Positions 8,434-16,714 of a DNA stretch of 64,000 nt are shown here, in pieces. The DNA is from an uncultured Rhizobiaceae group bacterium (GTDB lineage: Bacteria > Pseudomonadota > Alphaproteobacteria > Rhizobiales > Rhizobiaceae). Location: positions 62,001 through 126,000 of the forward strand of contig CALHBJ010000014.1 of NCBI GenBank assembly GCA_937930845.1, written 5' to 3'. How positions within the stretch are numbered: the stretch's first letter is position 1; each line of letters opens with the position of its first letter. The position numbers were made by a program, and so were the translations under genes. The notes under the pieces were generated by a model, which saw nothing but the letters and a program-made list of their open reading frames with translations, searched no databases and was not told the DNA's origin.

Positions 8434-9574
8434 CGCGTTTTTTTGTTTGCTGGTGTGATTTGATGACGCTGGTGAGAATTCGGTCCAGCTCGTCAGCAGC
8501 CCTGTTGATCGAGTGGTCTTGTTCAACATGGTGTTTTGCGCTGGCGCTCATTTTGGTTCGTAAATCCTTGTCAATGAGCAAGCGGCGGATCGCTGAACCA
8601 AGTTCTGCTGTATCACCGGGCTTGGCCAAAAGGCCTGATATGCCATCATTGACCACCAGGGGGACGCCCATGTCGCAAAATGCCGCCACCGGCAGCCCCA
8701 TCATCTGTGCTTCCAAATAGACCATCCCAATCGGTTCTTTCCAACCGGGCCAGACGAACACATCGCTTGTTTTGAAACTGGCAAGTACCGATGGGTGATC
8801 AAGCTCACCTGCAAACCAGATGCGCCGGGCATCGAAACGCGCAAACAGCTTTTCGATATCTGCGCGTTGCGGGCCGTCGCCAATGATTGTCAACGTCCAG
8901 GCAATATCTTGCAGTGGGAGGAGCGCTTCGGCAAGCAATTGGAAATTGCGCGTTTTCTTACCCGGTCGCATCATGGCGGCGGTCACAAGCCAGGGGCTAC
9001 TTTCCTCCCGCTGGGGTAAGACTTGTGGCGGTGGCGGCAGGTCTTGCACCAGACGGTCGATGAAAATTGGAAAGTCACTAACGGGAGTGTTGGGCCCCAG
9101 CTTGTCGAGCAAATAAGCTTTGTCCGATGGCTTAAGGCAAAGATGCAAATTGGCTTTACGAAATCCCTTGTGGGCTTCTTCACGCCAATTGCGCCAAACG
9201 TCCCCGCCATTTTCAAAACCCTGGCCCGTGTGGGCCGCTTCCATGGTTACATAGGGCAGGCCGAGTTGTTCACTCACGGTCGGGCCTATCCAGTCAGGGG
9301 CTTTGCAATAGGGGTGGTAGGTTAAAAACAGTTCAGGGGGCGCGTTGCGCCACTGCGCCACAAGCCGGTCAGCCTCGGCCAATGCGTCATCTCGTCTGGC
9401 TTGCAAATATTCCAGCCCTGGACGTTTGGAATAGGCTATATGGCGCGATGCGATTTCAGTTTCAAAGCCTGCGAGAGAAAGCGCTTGCAGCGTGTTTTGT
9501 GCAATCAGACGGTCGCCAGACGGGATGGGGTGGTCGGGTGGTTTAACAGGTGCGTAGAAGGCGATCTTTGTCAT
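8423..9574 (-). CDS. Glycosyltransferase family 4 protein (second GT4 of the operon)
   Basis: A 383-residue GT-B enzyme. The C-terminal half carries the Glycos_transf_1 pattern: RPGKKTRNFQLLAEAL, TIIGDGPQ, VLASFKTSDVFVWPGWKEPIGMVYLEAQ with the conserved Glu pair, and GLPVAAFCDMGVP. The N-terminal acceptor domain begins IAFYAPVKPPDHPIPSGDRL. It is the fourth glycosyltransferase in transcription order; its ATG overlaps the stop of the preceding gene (ATGA, 9571-9574). Donor and acceptor are unknown. No membrane segment is seen, so it acts in the cytoplasm or at the inner-membrane face. Confidence 0.85.
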   Translation of the reverse strand: MTKIAFYAPVKPPDHPIPSGDRLIAQNTLQALSLAGFETEIASRHIAYSKRPGLEYLQARRDDALAEADRLVAQWRNAPPELFLTYHPYCKAPDWIGPTVSEQLGLPYVTMEAAHTGQGFENGGDVWRNWREEAHKGFRKANLHLCLKPSDKAYLLDKLGPNTPVSDFPIFIDRLVQDLPPPPQVLPQREESSPWLVTAAMMRPGKKTRNFQLLAEALLPLQDIAWTLTIIGDGPQRADIEKLFARFDARRIWFAGELDHPSVLASFKTSDVFVWPGWKEPIGMVYLEAQMMGLPVAAFCDMGVPLVVNDGISGLLAKPGDTAELGSAIRRLLIDKDLRTKMSASAKHHVEQDHSINRAADELDRILTSVIKSHQQTKKRDDR

Positions 9575-10740
9575 CGTGTCGACGCTTCCTGTATCCAGGC
9601 CTTCAGTTGTGAAGCGGCGTGGACGGCACCCTTAAAATCAATGTCGAGATGAGGCAATTTCATCATTTCTGCGCGCTCAATGGCCTGACCCAGGCGTTCC
9701 GTTGTAAGTGAGGATTGGGGCAGGGACTGGGCGAAGCCCGATTGCTGGAGCAGTTCGGCACGGCGCAATTGTTCGGTTTGGCCCTGGGTATCATAGGGCA
9801 CAAATATACCCTTTGTGCCGCTTTCGACCGCCGCCTGGAGTACGTCCATGGCCGTGTTATATCCGCACTGGGAAATCGATATCTGCGCCTGTTTTAAATG
9901 TGCGGCCAGCCCATCCAGATGGCGCACTATGGTAATGTGATCGGGTATATTCAGATGCAATTGGGCGAAAGTCTCATCATCCAGATTGGGCCCTGTGGCC
10001 AGGCACCAGCGCCGCCCGCTTTTGCCATCGCGCTTGGCAGCGTCCAGTGATGTTTGCATCAATGGCGCTCCAAAGCCGCCGCCACCGGCACTGACAATAA
10101 CATCAAATTGGACTGCGTCGTGATTGGCAATCTTAGGTGGTACAACGAAACCGGTATAGGACAGTTTATGGGATATTTGTCCGGCCAGTGGATAGGTGGC
10201 GTCAAGGGTGATCAGATTTGGGTCACTGTGCACCAGTACATGATCAAAATATTGATCAATCAGATCCCTTACTTCTTCTGCCCGACCGGGTTTGCGCTTT
10301 TCCTGCAAGATGTCGCGAACAGAGGAAACCACAAGGGGCTTTGGTGTTCGAGCGGCGGCTGCATCCAACAAGGCTTTCAGTTCCTGGCGCACGACTCTGC
10401 GGCCAAACGGGAAGGCTTCGATCAGGATCAGATCGGGATCGAGTTGATTAAAAATCTTCAGCAGTTCGCCTGTGCGCCGTTCGATATAGTTGGCCGTCAG
10501 GGGCTTCCCGTTCTCGTCCAGGGTTTCGCTATAGGTGGCATCGCGGGCCATGATGGGTGGAAGGTACTGGGTGGTGCGCGCTGCGAATTGAAGATGGGGT
10601 ACAGGCTTGCCGCCAATGATGGCGTCAGTTTCCAGACCGGCATCGGCAAATGCACTGATAAGCCGCTGGGCCCGATGGACATGCCCAACACCAAGCAGGT
10701 GGAGAAAATAAAACAATATGCGCGGCGTCCGCTGGGTCAT
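9571..10740 (-). CDS. MurG-like GT-B glycosyltransferase (second copy)
   Basis: A 389-residue GT-B enzyme resembling the GT28 C-terminal domain. Marks are the N-terminal GVGHVHRAQRL loop, a glycine-rich AGGGGFGAPLM turn at the start of the second Rossmann domain, SQCGYNTAMDVL, and FVPYDTQGQTEQ near the donor site. These elements line up one by one with the gene at 11996-13228, so the two are paralogues. It overlaps both neighbours by 1-4 bases. The substrate is unknown; MurG itself would sit in the dcw cluster, which this is not. Confidence 0.8.
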   Translation of the reverse strand: MTQRTPRILFYFLHLLGVGHVHRAQRLISAFADAGLETDAIIGGKPVPHLQFAARTTQYLPPIMARDATYSETLDENGKPLTANYIERRTGELLKIFNQLDPDLILIEAFPFGRRVVRQELKALLDAAAARTPKPLVVSSVRDILQEKRKPGRAEEVRDLIDQYFDHVLVHSDPNLITLDATYPLAGQISHKLSYTGFVVPPKIANHDAVQFDVIVSAGGGGFGAPLMQTSLDAAKRDGKSGRRWCLATGPNLDDETFAQLHLNIPDHITIVRHLDGLAAHLKQAQISISQCGYNTAMDVLQAAVESGTKGIFVPYDTQGQTEQLRRAELLQQSGFAQSLPQSSLTTERLGQAIERAEMMKLPHLDIDFKGAVHAASQLKAWIQEASTR

Positions 10741-11999
10741 CAGACCTCACCAAGCAAGTCAACGAGCAGGTCGATCTCCTGCGAAGCATCAAATTCGGTG
10801 CGCACGCGCGCCATTCCGGCTTTGCCCATCTGATGGCGCAGGGCTGGGTCGGCGGCAAATTTCTTCAAAGCGGCAACCAATTGCTCGACATTATCCGGCT
10901 CAATCAGAATGCCGTTTTTGCCGTCCACGATCAGTTCGGGAATGCCGGAAATATGGGTGGACACCACGGGAAGTGCCTGGCTCTGTGCTTCTACAATGAC
11001 ATTGGGCAATCCGTCTCTGTCGCCATCGGCCGCGATGCGGCAGGGCAGTACAAAAACATCGCTGTCGTGATAGGCCTGCAACACCCGTGCCTGCGCTTGC
11101 GACCCCAGAAAGCTTACTTTCCCGTTCAAGCCAAGCTGGTTTGCCTGTTCTTTGAGTTTTGGCAGCAATGGCCCGCCTGCAATATGTGTCCAGTGCCAGT
11201 TCAACTCATCTGGCAGGGCAGCCAGGGCCGACAATAGGGTATCCAGCCCCTTTTTCTCCACCGCCCGGCCAACACTTAAAAACTGAATCGGATTTTGTGG
11301 ATCATCACCGGTGCGCTTTGATGGCGTGTGAGTGGGTTTGGGGAACCTTGTCAGGTCAAGGCCGTGGTAAACCAGTCGCACGGCCTGCTCGCGTGAAGCA
11401 AGCGATTGCAGATAGTCAGCGCCGCCACGGGTGCATGTAACGGTCCATTGGGCACCGTCGAGTTTTTCTGACAGTTCCCATGCGGGCGATGTCCAGATGT
11501 CTTTGGCGTGGGCGGAGATGGAATAGGGCAGGCCGCGCATGGTGGCTGCATATCGGGCAACTGAGCCGGGCGTGTGAATGAAGTGGCTGTAAAACCAGCT
11601 GGCATTTCCATCAATTTCCACGGCTGCCACCATTGCCTGAACAAATCTGCGCACCCTGTTGCGGGTAAAATCTCGGCGCAGGTCGCGCAAGAACAGGGAG
11701 CGTGCCTTGCTGAAGCCGTGCAGGCGCCGCGCCTGCCACCAGGCGCTGATGCTGCGCCGTAATTCGTGGTGAATGTATTCGGGCAGATACAGAACGGGAG
11801 CTGTGATTTCGTGGTGGACAGGATGTCGTTTCGTATCGGTGGGGTGGCGCAGGGATACCAGTTGGATATCGATCCCACGCATTTGCAGGTTTAAAATTTC
11901 CTGGGCGATGAAAGTCTCTGAAAGGCGCGGATACCCCTTCAAAAAAATGACCAGTTTATGGTGGTTGCTTTTTTCCCGGGCGTTCACGTGCGTCGTCAT
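10740..11999 (-). CDS. Glycosyltransferase family 4 protein (first GT4 of the operon)
   Basis: A 419-residue retaining GT-B enzyme. The N-terminal domain shows FLKGYPRLSETFIAQEI, the classic start of exopolysaccharide GT4 enzymes, and SAHAKDIW. The C-terminal domain shows FLSVGRAVEKKGLDTLL, HIAGGPLLPKL, SFLGSQAQARVL, and the donor-site stretch DGLPNVIVEAQ...LPVVSTHISGIPELI. Start and stop overlap the flanking glycosyltransferases (ATGA at 11996-11999, one-base overlap at 10740). It probably extends a lipid-linked glycan; the sugar is not predictable. Confidence 0.88.
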   Translation of the reverse strand: MTTHVNAREKSNHHKLVIFLKGYPRLSETFIAQEILNLQMRGIDIQLVSLRHPTDTKRHPVHHEITAPVLYLPEYIHHELRRSISAWWQARRLHGFSKARSLFLRDLRRDFTRNRVRRFVQAMVAAVEIDGNASWFYSHFIHTPGSVARYAATMRGLPYSISAHAKDIWTSPAWELSEKLDGAQWTVTCTRGGADYLQSLASREQAVRLVYHGLDLTRFPKPTHTPSKRTGDDPQNPIQFLSVGRAVEKKGLDTLLSALAALPDELNWHWTHIAGGPLLPKLKEQANQLGLNGKVSFLGSQAQARVLQAYHDSDVFVLPCRIAADGDRDGLPNVIVEAQSQALPVVSTHISGIPELIVDGKNGILIEPDNVEQLVAALKKFAADPALRHQMGKAGMARVRTEFDASQEIDLLVDLLGEV

Positions 12000-13228
12000 G
12001 CCTGGTGGGTGAGGGGAACAGGATCAAGGGTTGGGTCGGGAGTGATTTCCAACTTATGGGCCAACATTTTTTCAACCTCACGCTCAATCTGATCAAGCCC
12101 TTCCAGTTTTGGATGCCAGCTTGCCTCTGATGGTTTTTTAGCGTGCGGCAACGCATGGAGTGCGTCGGCCATGAGTGCCGGGTCCACCGCCATATCTGCA
12201 TTGAGAACCTTGGACAGACCCAGTTCAGCTGCGCGGGTTGCGCGGATCAGCTGTTCCTGCCGAGGCGCGGTGCGCGGCACGAACAGGGCGGGTTTATCGA
12301 ACGAGATGATTTCACAAAATGTATTATAGCCGCACATTCCAATAATGGCTGTGGCCTTGTTGATCACAGCTTCCAGTTCTGAATCAAAATCAATAACGGA
12401 CACGTGGGAAAGGTTTTTGGCGCGCCGGTGAATCTCTTCCCTCTGCTCTGTTTTCATGAATGGCCCGGGCACCAGCACAAGCGGATACACAAGATTGCGG
12501 TCATGCTCGCGGGCGGCAAGAACCATCGACATCAGGTCTGCTCCATCCCCGCCGCCACCTGCTGTCACCAATAGGTAGTCACCCTGGCTGTGATCGGTTT
12601 TTGAATGTTCATTGGTTGGAATTTCCCGTGGCAGGAAGCCGATATATCTGGACTTCTCCTGGACCTGTTTGGGGACATTGAGGTCTTTGAGCGGGTTCCA
12701 AAAATCTTCGGGGCCGTAGATCCAGATATCATCATAGAGGCTGCCGATTTTTGGCAATACCTGTTTGCGGTTCCATTCTTTTTCCAACAGTTCCGGGGAA
12801 TCCATGACATCGCGCAAACCCAACACGGTGCGACATCCCTTCATTTTCAGGGCAACGAGGGTTTTTTCCACTTCACCCTGGAGACCCAGAGGCTCCTTAT
12901 CGACAATGAAAATATCCGGGCGAAACAAATCGGCCGTTTCGAGAATGAGGGATTCGCGCATGCGCAGGGTGTCGTGGATATCGATATGATCGCTGATCGA
13001 TGTGTATTCGCCTGAATACAATTTGATAACGCTGGGAATTTTTACAAAATCCACGCGGGCCTTGAAGGCAAATGCGCCGGCAATCTGGGAGCCGGATATG
13101 ATGAGAACCGAAAGGCCCTTGTATCGGTCAACAAGCGCGTGGGCGATTGTCCGGCAACGGCGCAGATGGCCAAGTCCGAATGTGTCATGACTGTACATGA
13201 GAATGCGGGCATCGTTGAGGCGTTTCAT
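11996..13228 (-). CDS. MurG-like GT-B glycosyltransferase (first gene of the operon)
   Basis: A 410-residue GT-B protein with a GT28-like C-terminal domain. Key elements are YSHDTFGLGHLRRCRTI at the N-terminus, AGGGGDGADLM, GMCGYNTFCEII and FVPRTAPRQEQLIRA. I place the start at ATG 13228, just before the conserved first strand; ATG 13333 would add 35 residues without recognisable pattern. It heads a seven-kilobase operon of overlapping genes running to 6038. Together with 10740-11999 it forms a module that is repeated as 9571-10740 plus 8423-9574. The function is inferred only at the level of glycosyltransferase. Confidence 0.8.
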   Translation of the reverse strand: MKRLNDARILMYSHDTFGLGHLRRCRTIAHALVDRYKGLSVLIISGSQIAGAFAFKARVDFVKIPSVIKLYSGEYTSISDHIDIHDTLRMRESLILETADLFRPDIFIVDKEPLGLQGEVEKTLVALKMKGCRTVLGLRDVMDSPELLEKEWNRKQVLPKIGSLYDDIWIYGPEDFWNPLKDLNVPKQVQEKSRYIGFLPREIPTNEHSKTDHSQGDYLLVTAGGGGDGADLMSMVLAAREHDRNLVYPLVLVPGPFMKTEQREEIHRRAKNLSHVSVIDFDSELEAVINKATAIIGMCGYNTFCEIISFDKPALFVPRTAPRQEQLIRATRAAELGLSKVLNADMAVDPALMADALHALPHAKKPSEASWHPKLEGLDQIEREVEKMLAHKLEITPDPTLDPVPLTHQA

Positions 13229-13455
13229 AGGACTGGCTGTCGATCCCGGCTTTGTGTTGTCCTCCAATCTAGGGAACAGATTTGCATACTGCAACGCTGT
13301 GTGTGGTGTGAAGTTTCTCCACAAATCAAACACTTGTGAGAAGGGCGAAAATTTAGAATTGCTTAATCATGGCGTTTGAAAGCTGCGCGTATTTACCTTC
13401 CCATACACTATCTGCGTTAAGCATGGGGCTGAACCTAGGGGTAGGTGTGGGGCAA

Positions 13456-15780
13456 ATGAACGAAACATTAGAAAAAGAACGGGAAAAACGGGCGGTCCAT
13501 CGTTCTTTGGTCATCTCTGTATTTGCAGACAAGGCCATATTGATTGCCGGTGTCGTCACGACGGTGCTTGCGATGGTGTTGAGCGGTATTTATGCCGAAT
13601 CCATCGCTATATATGCGTGTGCGGCTGTATGTCTGGTCGTGGGCACGGCACGGGCGATGCTCAATTATCGGTTCAACCGGGAACTGGACGCTGAGCGGAT
13701 CAAGCCAGGTGATTTCATTCATTGGGAGCGCTGGTTCACCGCCGGTGCTGTTCTTAATGTTTTCATTTTTGGTGTCTGGTGTGTTCTGGCGAGCCTCAGC
13801 AATAATGAATTTTCCCGACTGGTCAGTGTCACGGTTACATTTGCCAATCTGATTGGCGTGTGTGCCCGAAGCTTTCCCATTGAACGTTTGGTGAATATGC
13901 AATTGGTGGCAATTTCGGTGCCGCTGGTTCTCAGTCTCTATATGACCGGCGGTGCCTACCATTATTTGGCGCTGCTGATGGTGCCCTATCTTTTTGGATT
14001 GCACAGAACCGCCGCCATACAGCGCAAGACTTTGTTGGAAAATATCAATCAACGGCGCACTGCTGAAAGTCTGGCGGAGCGGTTCCATACCACGCTTAAC
14101 AATGTGCCCCAGGGCATCTGCATGTTCGACGAGTCCGGCAAGCTGCTGGTTGCCAATGAACATATCGGGCGTTTTCTGGGTCGTTCCAGCAAGTCGGTGG
14201 AACGTTCCACAATGGGCCATCTCATAGATCTCATGGAAAGCCAGTTGTGTGTTGATCCAACCCATACGGCGACCATGCGCAAATGGTTGACGACCAGATC
14301 GCATGTGCCTTTGTGCATCACATCTCAATTGGGCGATGCGCCGCAAAAGACCGTGCGTTTCAGGGCCTCCACCATGCAGGACGGGGGTACGATCTGCACA
14401 TTTGAGGATATTTCCAAAGAGGTGCGCGCCGCTGACCAAATTGACTGGATGACACGCTTTGACCGGCTTACCGGCCTGATGAACCGGGACCAGCTTTCAA
14501 TATCCTTAAAGGAAGAGATCGACGCGCTCAATGAAGACCAAGACTGCGCGGTGGTGTTGATTAATATTGACCACTTCAAGCAGATCAATGACATGCAGGG
14601 ACACCATTTTGGTGATCTGCTGTTGTGCGAAGTGTCGGACCGCATAAAACGGGTTTGCAATGGCGTTGGGACATGTGCCCGGTTCAGCGGCGATGAATTT
14701 GCCGTTGTTATTTCAGATCGAAACGCCCTGGACGTTGCCACAAACATTGCTGATCTGGTAATTTCGTCCCTGGGTGCAAGCATGAATATTGAAGGCCGCA
14801 AGCTGCATATTGGCTGCACCATTGGCATCGCAATTACCGAGCAGGAAAGCCTCAATACCGGCGAGGTTTTGTTGAAATATGCCGACACGGCGCTGCTTTG
14901 GGCCAAGCGCGATGGCCGTGGCGAATGGCGGGTCTTCAATAGCCAAATGAGCGATGAATTGAATCAGCAACGCGCCCTGGAAAATGATCTGCGCGCTGCG
15001 GTGACCAATAATGAATTCATGGCAGTTTATCAGCCCATCGTATCCGTTGACCGCAAGGCGGTTGCGACCTGCGAGGCGCTGATGCGCTGGAACCATCCTC
15101 GTCTTGGCTTTGTTCCGCCGTCTAAGTTTATTCCGATCGCGGAAGACCTGGGACTTGTGGTGGAGATGGGCAATTGGATGCTGGAGCAGGCCTGTATGGA
15201 TTGTGCCAAATGGCCGGGCAATACAACGGTTGCGGTGAACCTGTCTCCCCTGCAATTCAAACAGGGCGACCTGGTGCAGTCGGTGCGCGATGCGCTTACA
15301 GCCAGTCAGTTGGAACCGCACCGGCTGGAGCTTGAGATTACCGAATCCCTGATGCTCCATGACATGGGTTCCACCGTCGACAAACTGAATGAGCTTAAGA
15401 AAATGGGCGTGCGAATTTCACTGGATGATTTTGGCACCGGATTCTCCAGTCTGAGCTATATGAACAACCTGCCGTTGGACAAGGTGAAGATTGATCGTTC
15501 CTTCGTTGTGGACATTCGCCCGGATTCAAAATCGCTGACACTTGTTCAGGCGATCACGACCCTGGGGCAGAAGTTGGGCCTTTCGGTTGTTGTGGAAGGT
15601 GTTGAGACGGTGGAGGAGTTGAGTGTTCTTCTGGCATCTGCACGGCCCAATGAGATTCAAGGGTATCTGTTTTCCAAACCTGTGAATAATGAAGAACTGA
15701 CAGATCTGTTGGTGGTGGAAAACCTTGCCGCGCTGAAGATGCTGTCTCCGCTTTATTCGGCTCTCAAAGCGGCGGCTTGA
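13456..15780 (+). CDS. Membrane GGDEF-EAL protein (c-di-GMP turnover)
   Basis: A 774-residue inner-membrane signalling protein. About six hydrophobic segments fill residues 20-185. A PAS-like sensor follows (about 205-320, FHTTLNNVPQGICMFDESG), then a GGDEF domain with SGDEF at 411-415 and the metal-site DHF upstream, and an EAL domain with EALMRW (540-545), ITES, DDFGTGFSS, KIDRSF and VVEGVET. The EAL catalytic set looks complete, so phosphodiesterase activity is likely. The cyclase signature is the weaker SGDEF variant and there is no RxxD inhibitory site. I start at ATG 13456; ATGs at 13369 and 13423 are possible. Confidence 0.9.
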   Translation: MNETLEKEREKRAVHRSLVISVFADKAILIAGVVTTVLAMVLSGIYAESIAIYACAAVCLVVGTARAMLNYRFNRELDAERIKPGDFIHWERWFTAGAVLNVFIFGVWCVLASLSNNEFSRLVSVTVTFANLIGVCARSFPIERLVNMQLVAISVPLVLSLYMTGGAYHYLALLMVPYLFGLHRTAAIQRKTLLENINQRRTAESLAERFHTTLNNVPQGICMFDESGKLLVANEHIGRFLGRSSKSVERSTMGHLIDLMESQLCVDPTHTATMRKWLTTRSHVPLCITSQLGDAPQKTVRFRASTMQDGGTICTFEDISKEVRAADQIDWMTRFDRLTGLMNRDQLSISLKEEIDALNEDQDCAVVLINIDHFKQINDMQGHHFGDLLLCEVSDRIKRVCNGVGTCARFSGDEFAVVISDRNALDVATNIADLVISSLGASMNIEGRKLHIGCTIGIAITEQESLNTGEVLLKYADTALLWAKRDGRGEWRVFNSQMSDELNQQRALENDLRAAVTNNEFMAVYQPIVSVDRKAVATCEALMRWNHPRLGFVPPSKFIPIAEDLGLVVEMGNWMLEQACMDCAKWPGNTTVAVNLSPLQFKQGDLVQSVRDALTASQLEPHRLELEITESLMLHDMGSTVDKLNELKKMGVRISLDDFGTGFSSLSYMNNLPLDKVKIDRSFVVDIRPDSKSLTLVQAITTLGQKLGLSVVVEGVETVEELSVLLASARPNEIQGYLFSKPVNNEELTDLLVVENLAALKMLSPLYSALKAAA

Positions 15781-15865
15781 GGGGTGAAGCTGAGTTCTAT
15801 GTGATAATCTTGCCACGTGCCGTTTACTAAGATCGGCTGTTCTCCACATCACGTCTAGACTCGCT

Positions 15866-15880
15866 TTAAGCTTTTGTTAA
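15866..15880. promoter_or_regulatory. CtrA-type box (TTAA-N7-TTAA) before the FeeM-like gene
   Basis: TTAA at 15866-15869 and TTAA at 15877-15880, exactly seven bases apart. It lies 46 bases before the ATG of the FeeM-like gene, a distance compatible with a CtrA site over a -35 region and a short leader. Consensus from Caulobacter and Brucella; the regulation is inferred. Confidence 0.45.
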
Positions 15881-15926
15881 AGATGTTCCCAGTTGCACAA
15901 TTTGCGACAGGGCTGGGGCGGCTTTG

Positions 15927-16646
15927 ATGAATAATGGAATACGGCGGGCAAACCGCTCACTGCAAGAACGTATCGATCTTATTATGCCATCTGTCGAATA
16001 TCGGCGGATGTGCGATCACGAAGACAGGGCAGCCGTATTTCGGCTGCGATGCGAAGGTTACAAGCGCAACACGGATCTGCCTTCGGACTGGCGTGGAGAC
16101 ATGCCGGATGATTATGACGAATTACCCAACAGCCAAAGTTTTGGAATTTTCATTGCCGGGCGGCTTGCCGCTTCCATGCGGCTGTCACTGATCACGCCCG
16201 ATGTGCAATCGGCACCGGCGATGCAGTTCTTTCCAGATGAGATTTCGGCGCGCGCCCAGGCAGGAAAAACCATTATCGATCCAAGTCGTTTCGTGACCGA
16301 TATTTCGGCATCTGCCCAATTTCCGGAACTGCCTTACATCGCCATGCGTTTGCCGGTGATGGCTTGTTTGCATTTCGATGCTGATGAATGTCTTTCCATG
16401 GTGCGGCAGGAACATGTTGCATTTTACAAACGTATTTTCAGCGCGGACCCTATTGCCGGGCCGGTGTATCATCACACGCTCAACATGAATGTCTTGCTGA
16501 TGATTTCCCAGGTGGACGACATTCATGACGACCTGGATACGCGATTTCCGTTCTGGCGTTCTCACTATCTGGAACGGCGTCAGTTATTTGGAAAGCCGGA
16601 ATCGATGATGTCTGCCCGGACCAATTCCGAACAGGAAGCGGCATAA
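15927..16646 (+). CDS. FeeM-like N-acyl amino acid synthase domain protein
   Basis: A 239-residue protein of the autoinducer-synthase/GNAT superfamily branch that includes FeeM, which joins a fatty acyl group from acyl-ACP to an amino acid. Pattern: EDRAAVFRLRCEGYKRN near the N-terminus, FGIFIAGRLAASMRLSL with the R-L strand common to LuxI and FeeM folds, DPSRFVTD, and a long C-terminal region. It is a single gene with its own promoter region (CtrA-like box). No acyl carrier protein, ligase or LuxR gene sits next to it. The product is inferred to be a long-chain N-acyl amino acid; the amino acid is unknown. ATG 15927 is preferred over TTG 15924. Confidence 0.75.
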   Translation: MNNGIRRANRSLQERIDLIMPSVEYRRMCDHEDRAAVFRLRCEGYKRNTDLPSDWRGDMPDDYDELPNSQSFGIFIAGRLAASMRLSLITPDVQSAPAMQFFPDEISARAQAGKTIIDPSRFVTDISASAQFPELPYIAMRLPVMACLHFDADECLSMVRQEHVAFYKRIFSADPIAGPVYHHTLNMNVLLMISQVDDIHDDLDTRFPFWRSHYLERRQLFGKPESMMSARTNSEQEAA

Positions 16647-16714
16647 TTCACGCCGCTTCAAAGCCCATGAGAAATTGTGCGAAGGCTGCTCCTGATCTGA
16701 GCACTTGCGATATG

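Noticed and set aside
15927-16646. LuxI-type homoserine lactone synthase
   Set aside because: The protein fits the wider FeeM/autoinducer-synthase fold, but it lacks the tight LuxI motif spacing and there is no LuxR partner.
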